A stretch of 64,000 nucleotides of DNA from Dyella sp. RRB7 (lineage in GTDB: Bacteria > Pseudomonadota > Gammaproteobacteria > Xanthomonadales > Rhodanobacteraceae). The translations under genes and the position numbers were made by a program. Positions 17,239 to 27,523 of this stretch are shown here, piece after piece. The notes under the pieces were generated by a model. That model was given only the letters and a program-made list of their open reading frames with translations. It did no database searches and was not told where the DNA came from. The stretch lies in the NCBI RefSeq assembly GCF_022761115.1, contig NZ_JAKWJS010000006.1:237168-301167 (forward strand). Reading direction: 5' to 3'. Numbering within the stretch: the stretch's first letter is position 1; the number at the start of each line of letters is the position of its first letter.

Positions 17239-18516
17239 ATGACCCGTAGTCTCGACGAATGGCTGGCCTACCAGGACCGCGTCAACGTGCGCAGCATCGA
17301 GCTGGGCCTCGATCGCGTCAGCGCGGTATGGCAACGCATGGGCGCACCGGCGCCGGCACGACGGGTAATCACCGTCGGCGGCACCAATGGCAAGGGCTCC
17401 ACCGTCGCCATGCTGGAGACCATGCTGGCCGCCGCAGGCCGGCGTGTGGGCAGCTATACCTCGCCGCACCTGCTGCATTACCGCGAGCGGGTGCACATTG
17501 AAGGCATCGAGGCCGGGGATGAGGCGCTGATCGCCAGCTTCGAGCGCATCGAGGCGGCGCGCGGCGACCTCCCGCTGACCTATTTCGAATTCGGCACGCT
17601 GGCCGCGCTCGACCTGTTCGCCCGTGCCGACCTGGACGTGGCCGTGCTGGAAGTCGGCCTGGGCGGGCGGCTGGATGCGGTCAATATCATCGATGCCGAC
17701 GTGGCCATCGTCACCACGGTCGATCTGGACCATATGGACTGGCTGGGCCCGGACCGCGACAGCATTGGCGTGGAAAAGGCCGGCATTGCCCGCGAAGGGC
17801 GGCCGGTCATCGTCGGTGAGCTCGATCCGCCGGCAGGGCTGCTCGAGGCCTTGCAGCGCATCGGGGCGAAGGTGCAGCGGGCCGGCGTGGATTTCACCGT
17901 CGAGCGGTTGACCGAAGGCGGCTGGCGCTGGCGTCACCGCGACGGCACCACGCTGACCCTGCCCGACCCGGCGCTGGCCGCGCCGGTGCAATACGCCAAT
18001 GCCGCCTCGGCCATCGCGGCCTTGCATGCGCTGGAGCCCGGCGGGGATCTCCATGCCGCGGCCTCGGCCGGCCTGCGCAGCGCGCATGTGCCCGCGCGGC
18101 TGCAGTCGCTGGGGGGGGATCCGGCGCTGGTGGTGGATGTGGGGCACAACCCGCAAGCGGCCCGCGCACTGGCTGAATGGCTCGATGCGCAACCCGGCGG
18201 GCGCGTGCACGCCGTCTATGGCGCCTTGTCCGACAAGGACGTGGGCGGGGTGATCCGTGCGCTCGGTGCGCGCATCGATCACTGGCATCTGGCGGGGCTG
18301 GACCGCGATACGCCACGCGGGTTGCCGGTCCAGGCACTGGCCGAGCAACTGGCGCAAGCCCTGCCGCAGGCGCGCTACGACCTTCACGACAGCGTGGCTT
18401 CGGCGCTCGCCGCGGCGCGCAGCGCGGCGTTGCCGGGGGAGCGCGTGCTCGCTTTTGGCTCGTTTTTCGTCGCGGCAGCGGTGCTTGCTGAATCAGCGGG
18501 ACAGGTATCGGCCTGA
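17239..18516 (+). CDS. folC: FolC, dihydrofolate synthase / folylpolyglutamate synthase
   Basis: 425-residue Mur-ligase-like enzyme that joins glutamate to dihydropteroate and to tetrahydrofolate. It has the ATP loop GTNGKGST at residues 48-55, SYTSPHLLHYRERV, FEFGTLAALDLF, GLGGRLDAVN and the DHMDWLG metal site. Full family length. It heads the conserved folC-dedD-cvpA-purF order of gammaproteobacteria. The usual accD neighbour is not upstream; GNAT and NTF2-like genes are there instead. Confidence 0.95.
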   Translation: MTRSLDEWLAYQDRVNVRSIELGLDRVSAVWQRMGAPAPARRVITVGGTNGKGSTVAMLETMLAAAGRRVGSYTSPHLLHYRERVHIEGIEAGDEALIASFERIEAARGDLPLTYFEFGTLAALDLFARADLDVAVLEVGLGGRLDAVNIIDADVAIVTTVDLDHMDWLGPDRDSIGVEKAGIAREGRPVIVGELDPPAGLLEALQRIGAKVQRAGVDFTVERLTEGGWRWRHRDGTTLTLPDPALAAPVQYANAASAIAALHALEPGGDLHAAASAGLRSAHVPARLQSLGGDPALVVDVGHNPQAARALAEWLDAQPGGRVHAVYGALSDKDVGGVIRALGARIDHWHLAGLDRDTPRGLPVQALAEQLAQALPQARYDLHDSVASALAAARSAALPGERVLAFGSFFVAAAVLAESAGQVSA

Positions 18517-18577
18517 GCGGCGGCGCGGGCAGGTATAATCGCGCCGTTCTCGCACCCCCGCCCGTTTGGAGCCAGTC

Positions 18578-19618
18578 TTGAAAACACGTCTGCTGGGAGC
18601 TGCCGTTCTCTTCGCACTCGCGGTCATCTTCGTGCCGATGTTCTTCTCCAGCAGCCCCACCAGCAGTGCGGGCGACGAATCGGTGAGCCTGGCCATCCCG
18701 CCGGCACCCGACCGTGACCTGCAGACCAAGACCATGAGCCTGACCCCGGGGGCGGCCACCAGCGCCACCGTGGCGCCCGCGCCCAAGCCGGCCGTGGCGG
18801 TGCCGCCGGCCACTTCCGCCGCGACGCCGGTCGGCGGAAACCAGCTGGCCACGGTGAATATCGGCTCCAGCCGCCCGCGTGACGTGGAAACCGACCCCAC
18901 CGCCGGCCAGAAGCCCGAGCCCACCACGGTCACCCAGCCCGGCTCCAGCGCCGCGCAGCCGGTGATTCCGGTGCAGACCAAGGGCACCGCCACCGCGTCG
19001 GCCGCCAAGCCCAGCCCGGCCGTGCCCGCCGTGCCGGCCCAGGCGCCGTCGCAGCCTGCCTTGCCGGCAGCCACGGCCGCGCATGGCCAGTACTCGCTCA
19101 ATCTCAGCGCCTATGTGTCGACGGCCAGTGCCCAGAGCCTGATCCAGCGCGTGCGTGCGCTGGGCTACCCGGCCGCTGGCCGCAGCATCAACCAGGGCGG
19201 CAAGCAGCTCACCCTGGTCACCGCCGGCCCGTTCGAGTCGCGCACGGCGGCCGAATCGGCCCGCCTGAAGATCACCCAGACCATTCCGGGGGCCCCGGCC
19301 CGCCTGGAGGGCAGCGCCAGCACGCCCACGCAGGACGATGCGCCGGCCGCCGCGCCCGCCAATACGGCGGCAACCTCGCACGCGGGGGGCTGGGCCGTGC
19401 AGGTGGCGGCGATGGGCAGCCAGGCCGATGCCAATGCGCTGCGCGACAAGCTGCGCGCCAATGGTTTCGATGGCTACGTGGATACGGTGAACGCCAACGG
19501 CAAGCAGCTGTGGCGCGTGCGCGCCGGCCCGCAGACGCAGCGTGCGGATGCGGTGCGGGTGCGCGACCAGATAAAAACCAAGCTAGGTGTCGACGGCAAC
19601 GTCGTCAGCGCACCCTGA
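18578..19618 (+). CDS. dedD: DedD-like SPOR-domain cell-division protein
   Basis: 346 residues from the TTG at 18578, chosen because GGAG lies 6 bases upstream and the N-terminus then reads MKTRLLGAAVLFALAVIFVP, the DedD membrane anchor. A long Pro/Ala-rich linker follows. Two SPOR-like repeats close the protein: about residues 170-245 (QYSLNLSAYVSTASAQSL...) and 270-345 (WAVQVAAMGSQADANAL...). SPOR domains bind glycan strands stripped of stem peptides at the septum. A TTG at 18566 is an alternative start. A two-SPOR arrangement is less usual than the single domain of E. coli DedD. Confidence 0.85.
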   Translation: MKTRLLGAAVLFALAVIFVPMFFSSSPTSSAGDESVSLAIPPAPDRDLQTKTMSLTPGAATSATVAPAPKPAVAVPPATSAATPVGGNQLATVNIGSSRPRDVETDPTAGQKPEPTTVTQPGSSAAQPVIPVQTKGTATASAAKPSPAVPAVPAQAPSQPALPAATAAHGQYSLNLSAYVSTASAQSLIQRVRALGYPAAGRSINQGGKQLTLVTAGPFESRTAAESARLKITQTIPGAPARLEGSASTPTQDDAPAAAPANTAATSHAGGWAVQVAAMGSQADANALRDKLRANGFDGYVDTVNANGKQLWRVRAGPQTQRADAVRVRDQIKTKLGVDGNVVSAP

Positions 19619-19637
19619 AACCCAGGACGGTGACCCG

Positions 19638-20246
19638 GTGAACTGGGCCGACTACATCATCATCGCCGTGCTGGGCCTGTCGGTCTTGATAGGGCTGTGG
19701 CGCGGCCTCATTTCGGAGGTGTTGGCGCTGGCGGTTTGGGCGGCGGCGTTCTGGGTGGCCTGGACGTTCGGTCCGAGCGTGGCAGGCTACTTCGAGCACA
19801 GTATCCAGCTGCCGTCGGCGCGGATCCTGGTGGGCTACGGCATCTGCTTCCTTGCGGTACTGATCGCCGGGGCGCTGTTGCGTTTCCTGGTCAGCAAGCT
19901 GGTCGAGGGTACCGGGTTGTCCGGCACCGACCGCCTGCTGGGCATGGTGTTCGGCTTCGCCCGCGGCGTGCTGCTGGTGACGCTGGCGGTTTTTCTGCTC
20001 GGGTTCACCGCGTTCACGCGCGACCCGTGGTGGCACGATTCGGTGTTGTTGCCGCAGTTCAAGGGAGTGGCTGCGTGGCTGGGCGAGCGGGTGCCGGACA
20101 ATGTCCGCCACTACCTCAATGATGCCCCAGCGGTACTTGACCATCTTCCCGCCTTGCCGGCGGCTGTGCCGGGCGCTTCGCCAGCGACTGGACACAGTAC
20201 CCATCCCGCAGCCGCTTCGACGGCCGCTCCGGCCACGACTTACTAA
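19638..20246 (+). CDS. cvpA: CvpA-family inner membrane protein
   Basis: 202 residues from the GTG at 19638 (AGGA 10 bases upstream), giving the usual N-terminus [23 protein letters not shown]. Four membrane helices lie within the first 140 residues, followed by an Ala/Pro/Thr-rich tail that is not conserved. CvpA is required for colicin V production in E. coli and affects envelope stress tolerance. Its position directly before purF is the standard arrangement. Confidence 0.9.
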   Translation: MNWADYIIIAVLGLSVLIGLWRGLISEVLALAVWAAAFWVAWTFGPSVAGYFEHSIQLPSARILVGYGICFLAVLIAGALLRFLVSKLVEGTGLSGTDRLLGMVFGFARGVLLVTLAVFLLGFTAFTRDPWWHDSVLLPQFKGVAAWLGERVPDNVRHYLNDAPAVLDHLPALPAAVPGASPATGHSTHPAAASTAAPATTY

Positions 20247-20262
20247 AGACAGGTTTTCAACC

Positions 20263-21738
<1,476 letters not shown>

Positions 21739-21742
21739 GGGG

Positions 21743-21820
21743 TAGGAGCGCCCCCCTGTGCGCGACCGCGGGGCTGCGTAGCAACCGCTACGTTGGGTGG
21801 TCGGGCTCAGGGCGCGCTCC
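21743..21820. repeat. REP-like imperfect palindrome downstream of purF
   Basis: The left arm starting GGAGCGCCC (21745) and ending CGCGACC (21767) pairs imperfectly with the right arm from GGTCGGGCTC (21799) to GCGCGCTCC (21820). The GTAGGAGCGC...GCGCGACC wording matches dispersed intergenic palindromes that I know from Xanthomonadales genomes. It lies wholly between purF and the DUF455 gene. Confidence 0.6.
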
Positions 21821-21836
21821 AGCAGAAAAGCTTGTC

Positions 21837-22649
21837 ATGACCGCCGATCTCCACGCCGCCGCCAAGCGTTGCCTCGACGCCACCGATCCGGCGGAAAAGC
21901 TGCGCCTCACCCACGCCGCCTGGGATGCCTTCCAGGCGGGCGAGTTGCGTCCCGACCCGTCCTCGCCGCCGCCCGAACCGATCGGCGCGCCCGGCCGCCC
22001 CGGGCAACCCCGGCTGGTGCCGCAGCGCCAGGTGCCGCATCGCGGCCTGGGCACGCAGGAGGGGCGCGTCGCGCTGGTCCACGCGGTGGCGCATATCGAA
22101 TTCAACGCCATCAACCTGGCCTGGGATGCGGTGTACCGCTTCCGCGGCAAGCCCGACGCTTACTACCGCGACTGGGCCAGCTGCGCCCACGACGAGGCAC
22201 GCCACTTCGCCATGCTGTCGGCGCGATTGGCGGAGCTTGGGCACGCCTATGGCGATTTCGACGCGCACAACGGCCTGTGGGAAATGGCCGAGAAAACGGC
22301 GCATCACGACACCGCGCGCATGGCGTTGGTGCCGCGCGTGCTCGAAGCGCGCGGGCTGGACGTGACGCCGGGCATGATCGAGCGCCTGCGGGCAGTGGGC
22401 GATACGCGCACCATCGCCATCCTCGAAGTGATCCTGCGCGAGGAAGTGGCGCATGTTGCCGCCGGCACGCGCTGGTTCCGCCACTGTTGCGAACGCGACG
22501 GCATCGATCCGCGCGAGACGTTCCTGGATCTGCTGCGCGATTACATGGGCCGCCAGCTGCGCGGTCCGTTTAACCGTCCCGCACGGCTTGAAGCCGGGTT
22601 CGACGAAGAAGAGCTCGATCGCCTGACCGCATTGGCGCTGGAAGCCTGA
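21837..22649 (+). CDS. DUF455 ferritin-like protein
   Basis: 270 residues. It contains helical metal-site motifs in a ferritin-like pattern: HIEFNAINLAWDAVYRF (Glu-x-x-...), DEARHFAMLSARL (ExxH) and a later REEVAHVAAGTRWF (EExxH). These are the di-iron ligand signatures of the DUF455/MiaE-like group. The biochemical function is not established to my knowledge. The start at 21837 was chosen as the first ATG with a protein-like frame after the REP element; the same frame stays open through purF, but only as a shadow. Confidence 0.8.
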   Translation: MTADLHAAAKRCLDATDPAEKLRLTHAAWDAFQAGELRPDPSSPPPEPIGAPGRPGQPRLVPQRQVPHRGLGTQEGRVALVHAVAHIEFNAINLAWDAVYRFRGKPDAYYRDWASCAHDEARHFAMLSARLAELGHAYGDFDAHNGLWEMAEKTAHHDTARMALVPRVLEARGLDVTPGMIERLRAVGDTRTIAILEVILREEVAHVAAGTRWFRHCCERDGIDPRETFLDLLRDYMGRQLRGPFNRPARLEAGFDEEELDRLTALALEA

Positions 22650-22765
22650 GGCGACGACGCGCCGCCCTCGGTGCGCGATGCGTGCGAGGCCCTGGTTCCA
22701 CCACCGTGCCGTCATCTTTGGGTTGATAGCATCCGCGGTGGTGTCCTCGTCGAGGAGTCAAAGCG

Positions 22766-23515
22766 ATGCATACGTTGCCCGGTAAGCTCGTTTGGGTGGA
22801 ACACGCCAGCGCCGATCCGGCCAAGGCGAGCCAGTTCTACGAAGCACTGTTTGGGTGGACGGATTCGCCCATGGAGGTGGCCGGCGAAGCCTATCGCGTC
22901 ATCATGAATGCGGGCGCGGGCATCGGCGGCTACCGCACGGCGCAGGAGGCTGAGCCCGCCCATTGGGGCATCTACCTGAGCGTGGCGGATGTCGACACGA
23001 GCTTTGCCATGGCGCTGGTGGCCGGCGCCACGCCGTGGATGCCTCCCACGGACTTTCCGCCGGCGGGACGCGGCGCCAGCCTGGTCGATCCGGTGGGCGC
23101 GCTGGTCTCGATCTGGCGCGGCGCCAACGATGACACGCCCGATGCGCAGGTGCCGCCGGGCCATTGGGTGTGGCACGAGTTGCATGCCACCGACGCGGAC
23201 AAGGCACTGGCGTTCTATGAGCAGCTGTTCGGGCTCACCCACGATGCCACGTCCTCGGGGCATGGCGCGTATTACGTGCTCAAGGATGGCGACCACCGGC
23301 GGGGCGCCATCATGCAGGAGTCAGGCAGCGATGGTTCGTCGTTCTGGCTGCCCTATGTACTGGTGACCGATGTCGATGCCACGACGGCCAAGGCAGCGAC
23401 GCTGCACGCCGATGTCCGCATGCCACCTACGGATATTCCTGGCATTGGTCGCTTCGCCATGGTGCGCGACCCACAGGGCGCGTCGTTCGCGCTATTCCTG
23501 CCACAGCACCCCTGA
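22766..23515 (+). CDS. tandem VOC (glyoxalase/bleomycin-resistance fold) protein
   Basis: 249 residues made of two VOC modules. The first starts LPGKLVWVEHASADPAKASQFYEALFGW (about 4-120). The second starts GHWVWHELHATDADKALAFYEQLFGL (about 128-248) and ends with DPQGASFALFLP. This two-domain layout matches CFP32-like glyoxalase-family proteins found in many soil bacteria. No substrate can be assigned. GAGGAG precedes the ATG. Confidence 0.82.
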   Translation: MHTLPGKLVWVEHASADPAKASQFYEALFGWTDSPMEVAGEAYRVIMNAGAGIGGYRTAQEAEPAHWGIYLSVADVDTSFAMALVAGATPWMPPTDFPPAGRGASLVDPVGALVSIWRGANDDTPDAQVPPGHWVWHELHATDADKALAFYEQLFGLTHDATSSGHGAYYVLKDGDHRRGAIMQESGSDGSSFWLPYVLVTDVDATTAKAATLHADVRMPPTDIPGIGRFAMVRDPQGASFALFLPQHP

Positions 23516-23539
23516 CCCGACGATCCGCTGCAGGAGCGC

Positions 23540-25192
23540 ATGAGCCAGATCGGCAAACCTCCCTGTGACAACGGCGTCATCATGTATGGCGAGGCGGCAG
23601 CGCCATGCTCTTCCGCATCGCGTCGCTGGACCCTGGTGGCGGCCGTTCTCGGCTCAAGCCTGGCCTTTATCGACGGCACCGTGGTCAATGTCGCGTTGCC
23701 GGCCATCCAGCGGGAGCTTGGCGCCACGACGTCGGACGCACAGTGGGTCATGGAATCGTACGCGTTGTTCCTGGCCTCGCTGCTATTGGTGGGCGGCGTG
23801 CTTGGCGATCGGTTTGGGCGTCGGCGCATCTTCATGATCGGCACGGCCTTGTTCACGCTCGCCTCGATCGGCTGTTCGCTCTCGACCACGGTGGGGCTGC
23901 TGATCGCCGCGAGAGCGGTGCAGGGCATCGGCGCGGCATTGCTGGTGCCGGGCAGCCTGGCCTTGATCAGCGCGACGTTTCCGCAATCGGTGCGCGGTGC
24001 GGCCATCGGTACGTGGTCGGCCTTCAGTGGCATCGCGGCAGCGATCGGGCCGGTCATTGGCGGCTATCTGATCGATCACTATTCGTGGATATGGGCATTC
24101 CTGGTGAATGCGCCCATGGGTATCGTGCTGCTTCTGCTCTGCGCGGCGAAGGTGCCGGAGAGTTATGGAAGTGGCGGCCACGACAAGATCGATGTCACGG
24201 GCGCATGCCTGGCGACGATCGGGCTGGCGGGCGTGGTGTTTGCCTTTATCGAGGCGCCGTTCCGGGGCTGGACGAACACCGCCGTATGGGCGGCATCCAT
24301 CATCGGTATCGTCGCGCTGATCGGGTTCGTTCGCGTGGAGATGCGCAGCGTGGCGCCGATGTTGCCGCTCGGGTTGTTTCGCGAGCGCAATTTCACCGGC
24401 GCCAATGTGTTGACCTTGTTGCTGTATGCCGCGTTGGGCGGCAGCTTGTTCTTCCTTCCACTCGACCTGATCCAGGTGCAGGGCTATGGTGCCACGGCGG
24501 CAGGTGCGGCGCTGTTGCCGTTTATCGCCATCATGTTCGCGTTGTCCCGCTGGGCGGGCAGCCTGGTCGACCGGTTTGGCCCCAAGCTGCCGTTGGTGGT
24601 GGGGCCGGTGATCGCGGCCGTTGGCTTTGCATTGTTTGCGTGGCCATCCACCAACGGTAACTATTGGACGGCCTTCTTTCCCGCCATCTGCATCCTTGGC
24701 CTGGGCATGAGCATCACCGTGGCGCCGTTGACCACCACGGTGATGAATGCGGTGGGCGAGGAGCTGGCGGGCACGGCTTCCGGCATCAACAATGCGGTAT
24801 CGCGCGTGGCGGCGCTGCTGGCGATTGCGTTGTTCGGCGCCGTGCTGACGCTGGCGTTCAACGCACATTTGAACCGCGTGCTGGCGACCCTGCGCGCGCC
24901 CGCCGATCTTGTCGGCGCCGTCATGGCGCAACGCGAGAAGCTGGCCGGCATCGTGATTCCCGACGGTTACCCGGGCGCGATAACGGACGCCTTGAAGCAC
25001 GCCATCGGCATGTCGTTTGTCGCCGGCTTTCGCTGGGTGATGCTGCTATCCGCGGCGCTGGCATTGCTGAGCGCGCTCAGCGCCTGGATCTTCATCCGGG
25101 GAAAGCAGGGTGGGCGTGTGACGGCGCCGCCGCCGCAGGATAGCCCGGGCGTCGCTATTGCCTCGCCTCGATGCGCAGGCCACGCGGGGTGA
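23540..25192 (+). CDS. MFS drug transporter, DHA2 (14-helix, EmrB/QacA) family
   Basis: 550-residue proton-driven exporter. It has the DHA2 hallmarks GSSLAFIDGTVVNVALPAIQREL (helix 1, motif D1), GDRFGRRRIF (motif A, loop 2-3) and GPVIGGYLIDHYSW (motif C, helix 5). About 14 hydrophobic helices are visible. The export substrates cannot be predicted. The 3' end overlaps the convergent osmolyte-transporter gene by 38 bases. Confidence 0.88.
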   Translation: MSQIGKPPCDNGVIMYGEAAAPCSSASRRWTLVAAVLGSSLAFIDGTVVNVALPAIQRELGATTSDAQWVMESYALFLASLLLVGGVLGDRFGRRRIFMIGTALFTLASIGCSLSTTVGLLIAARAVQGIGAALLVPGSLALISATFPQSVRGAAIGTWSAFSGIAAAIGPVIGGYLIDHYSWIWAFLVNAPMGIVLLLLCAAKVPESYGSGGHDKIDVTGACLATIGLAGVVFAFIEAPFRGWTNTAVWAASIIGIVALIGFVRVEMRSVAPMLPLGLFRERNFTGANVLTLLLYAALGGSLFFLPLDLIQVQGYGATAAGAALLPFIAIMFALSRWAGSLVDRFGPKLPLVVGPVIAAVGFALFAWPSTNGNYWTAFFPAICILGLGMSITVAPLTTTVMNAVGEELAGTASGINNAVSRVAALLAIALFGAVLTLAFNAHLNRVLATLRAPADLVGAVMAQREKLAGIVIPDGYPGAITDALKHAIGMSFVAGFRWVMLLSAALALLSALSAWIFIRGKQGGRVTAPPPQDSPGVAIASPRCAGHAG

Positions 25193-26630
25193 GCCAGTGC
25201 TCGATGCCTTCGAACATGGCCTGCACGATCAACGCCAGCAGCGCGGCAGGCACGGCGCCTTCGAGAATCAGGCCGATGTTGTCCAGGCGAATGCCGGTAA
25301 GAATGGGCTGGCCGTAGCCGCCGGCGCCAATCAGCGCGGCAAGCGTGGCCGTGCCCACATTGATGACCGCTGCCGTCTTGATGCCGGCCAGTATCGATCG
25401 CGTCGCCATGGGCAGTTCCACGCGACGCAGGCGGACGTTTTCCGGCAGCCCCAGCGCGGCGGCCGATTCGCGCAGTTCGAGTGGTATGCCGACCAGTCCC
25501 GCATGGGTATTGCGCACGATGGGAAGCAGGCTGTACAGGAACAGCGCGGCCATGGCCGGCCAGGTGCCGATGCCCAGCAGCGGTATCATGAACACGAACA
25601 TGGCCAGCGAGGGCACCGTCTGCAGGATGCCGGTGAGGCCGATGATCAGCTGGCCGGCGCGTTTCCAGCGCGCGGCCAGGATGCCCAGCGGAACCGCCAG
25701 CAGCACCGCCAGGCCCAGCGACAGCGCCACCAGCTTCACGTGCTCGACGGTTCGCTGCAGCAGGCGCCGCCAGAAGCCGGCGTCGCCGCCGCGCAGGGGC
25801 ACGTCGAGAAAGCGTGCGGCGACGTCGCTTTCCTTCATGCCATTGAGTTTTACCTCGGCATTCATGCGTTGCATCGCCGCCATATCGATGCGTCCGCTCA
25901 GCGTGCGCAAGGCGGCGACAAAGGCCGGCGCGCTGCGTTCCAGCTGCAGGCGATAGAGGTACACCGCCTCATAAGGGGGAAAGTAGTGACGATCGTCGAT
26001 CAGCGTGCGCAGGTGGTAATAGGGAATCTCGGCGTCGGTGCTGTAAAGATCGATGGCATCGACGGCGCCGCTGGCGACGGCGCGGTACGACAAGGTGTGG
26101 TCAAGCCCGCGCACTTGTGTCTGCGGCAGCCCATAGCGCTGCCGGATGCCTGGCCAGCCATCGGCGCGATCCATGAATTCATTGGAGAAGCCGAAGCGCA
26201 GCTGCGGATGCGACGCCAGGTCGGACATCCGCGTGATGTTGAGCTGCGCCGCCCGGTCCTCGCGCATGCCGATGGCGTAGGTATCGCTGAAGCCCAGTGA
26301 GTCGGTGATGCCGATGCCCAGCGGCAGGAGCTTCGCGCGCAGGGTGGCGATATCGGCATCGGGCGCCACGTCTTTCAACAATTCATGCGTGATGGTGCCG
26401 GTGTATTCCGGATAGACGTCGATATCGCCATGTTGCAATGCGGCCCACAGGATGCTGGTGCCGCCCAGCTCGCGCCGGTGGATGGCGTCGATGCCCGCCT
26501 CGCGCGCATGGATCCGCGCCAGTTCGCCCAGCACCACCGACTCGGTGAACTGCTTGGAGCCGATGCGTACCGGTGCGGCCCAGGCGAGCAGCGGCAGCAG
26601 GACAAGCACGGCAAACAGGGCGCGCCTCAC
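25155..26630 (-). CDS. fused osmoprotectant ABC transporter: binding protein plus permease
   Basis: 491 residues from a GTG at 26630 that overlaps the ATPase stop (GTGA). A signal-like hydrophobic start is followed by an OpuAC/ProX-type binding domain (about 22-290: VRIGSKQFTESVVLGELA, DVYPEYTGTITHELL, YEAVYLYR). A permease domain follows (about 320-485) with the EAA-like loop ELRESAAALGLPENVRLRRVELP. Here the binding domain is at the N-terminus and would face the periplasm. Similar two-part fusions are known for OpuB/OpuC/Osm-type quaternary-amine uptake. The likely substrates are glycine betaine, choline or a related compound. Confidence 0.88.
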   Translation of the reverse strand: MRRALFAVLVLLPLLAWAAPVRIGSKQFTESVVLGELARIHAREAGIDAIHRRELGGTSILWAALQHGDIDVYPEYTGTITHELLKDVAPDADIATLRAKLLPLGIGITDSLGFSDTYAIGMREDRAAQLNITRMSDLASHPQLRFGFSNEFMDRADGWPGIRQRYGLPQTQVRGLDHTLSYRAVASGAVDAIDLYSTDAEIPYYHLRTLIDDRHYFPPYEAVYLYRLQLERSAPAFVAALRTLSGRIDMAAMQRMNAEVKLNGMKESDVAARFLDVPLRGGDAGFWRRLLQRTVEHVKLVALSLGLAVLLAVPLGILAARWKRAGQLIIGLTGILQTVPSLAMFVFMIPLLGIGTWPAMAALFLYSLLPIVRNTHAGLVGIPLELRESAAALGLPENVRLRRVELPMATRSILAGIKTAAVINVGTATLAALIGAGGYGQPILTGIRLDNIGLILEGAVPAALLALIVQAMFEGIEHWLTPRGLRIEARQ

Positions 26631-27379
26631 GCGGAGGACTCCGGCAAATGCCGCTGCGCATGCAGGAAGCGGGTGACGAATGCATCGGCCGGTCGACGAC
26701 GGAAATCCTCCAGGTCGCCGTCCTGTATCACCTTGCCTCCGCGCAGGAGTACCAGGCGATCGGCAAACCATGCCGCTTCGGCGAGGTCGTGGGTAACGAC
26801 GATCACCGTCTTTCCCAGCTGGGCGAAGATGCGCTTGAGTTCATCCTGCAGCTCATGCCGCACCAGCGGGTCCAGCGCGCCCAGCGGCTCGTCGAGCAGC
26901 AGGGCATCGGGGTTCATCATCAGGCCGCGCATCAAGGCGACGCGCTGGCGTTGGCCACCGGACAGCTCGGCCGGATAGCGCTCCAGCAGGTCTGGCGAAA
27001 GGTGCGTCAGTTCGGCTAGCTCGGCCGCCCGCGCGTGAATCTGCGGCGCGCGCCAGCCCAGGTAGCGTGGCAGCAATGCGAGATTGCCCAGCACGGTGAG
27101 ATGCGGAAACAGGCCGCCGTCCTGGATCACATAGCCGACCCGGCGACGCAGTGACAGCACATCGGCATGCTGGAGTATTTGGCCGCCCACCTTGACCACG
27201 CCCTGGTCGGGCCAGTCGAGCCCCAGCAGCAGGCGCAGCACGGTCGACTTGCCGGCGCCGCTGGTTCCAATCAAGGCCGTGGTGCTGCCGGATGCAAAGC
27301 TCAGGCTGACCTCGTCCAGCGCCACGAAGGAAGCGTAGCGCTTGCTGACCCGTTCCAGTGCGAATGCGGCGGGCGTCAT
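26627..27379 (-). CDS. osmoprotectant ABC transporter ATPase subunit
   Basis: About 250 residues with Walker A GTSGAGKST, signature LSGGQRQRVAL and Walker B LLLDEPLGALDP followed by the THD switch. The family is OpuCA/OsmV-like quaternary-amine importers, but without the C-terminal CBS pair of longer homologues. I take the ATG at 27379 (MTPAAFALERVSKRY) as start; a GTG at 27412 would add 11 residues. It is translationally coupled to the downstream fused binding/permease gene, and the two proteins suffice for a complete importer. Confidence 0.87.
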   Translation of the reverse strand: MTPAAFALERVSKRYASFVALDEVSLSFASGSTTALIGTSGAGKSTVLRLLLGLDWPDQGVVKVGGQILQHADVLSLRRRVGYVIQDGGLFPHLTVLGNLALLPRYLGWRAPQIHARAAELAELTHLSPDLLERYPAELSGGQRQRVALMRGLMMNPDALLLDEPLGALDPLVRHELQDELKRIFAQLGKTVIVVTHDLAEAAWFADRLVLLRGGKVIQDGDLEDFRRRPADAFVTRFLHAQRHLPESSA

Positions 27380-27523
27380 CGCCGCGGTGCCGGACAAGAG
27401 CGGCTTCCGCACCGCGCGGCGAAGAAGCGTTGTTCGCGTGCCTGCGACATGGGCAAGGACTTTACCTCAACGGCCGACCGGCAGCCACGCCGTATGGACG
27501 GCTGGTCGCCACCACTGCGGGCT

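Noticed and set aside
16138..18387. 749-codon minus-strand open frame opposite the GNAT and folC genes
   Set aside because: Shadow frame with unnatural composition; folC on the other strand is full length with conserved motifs.
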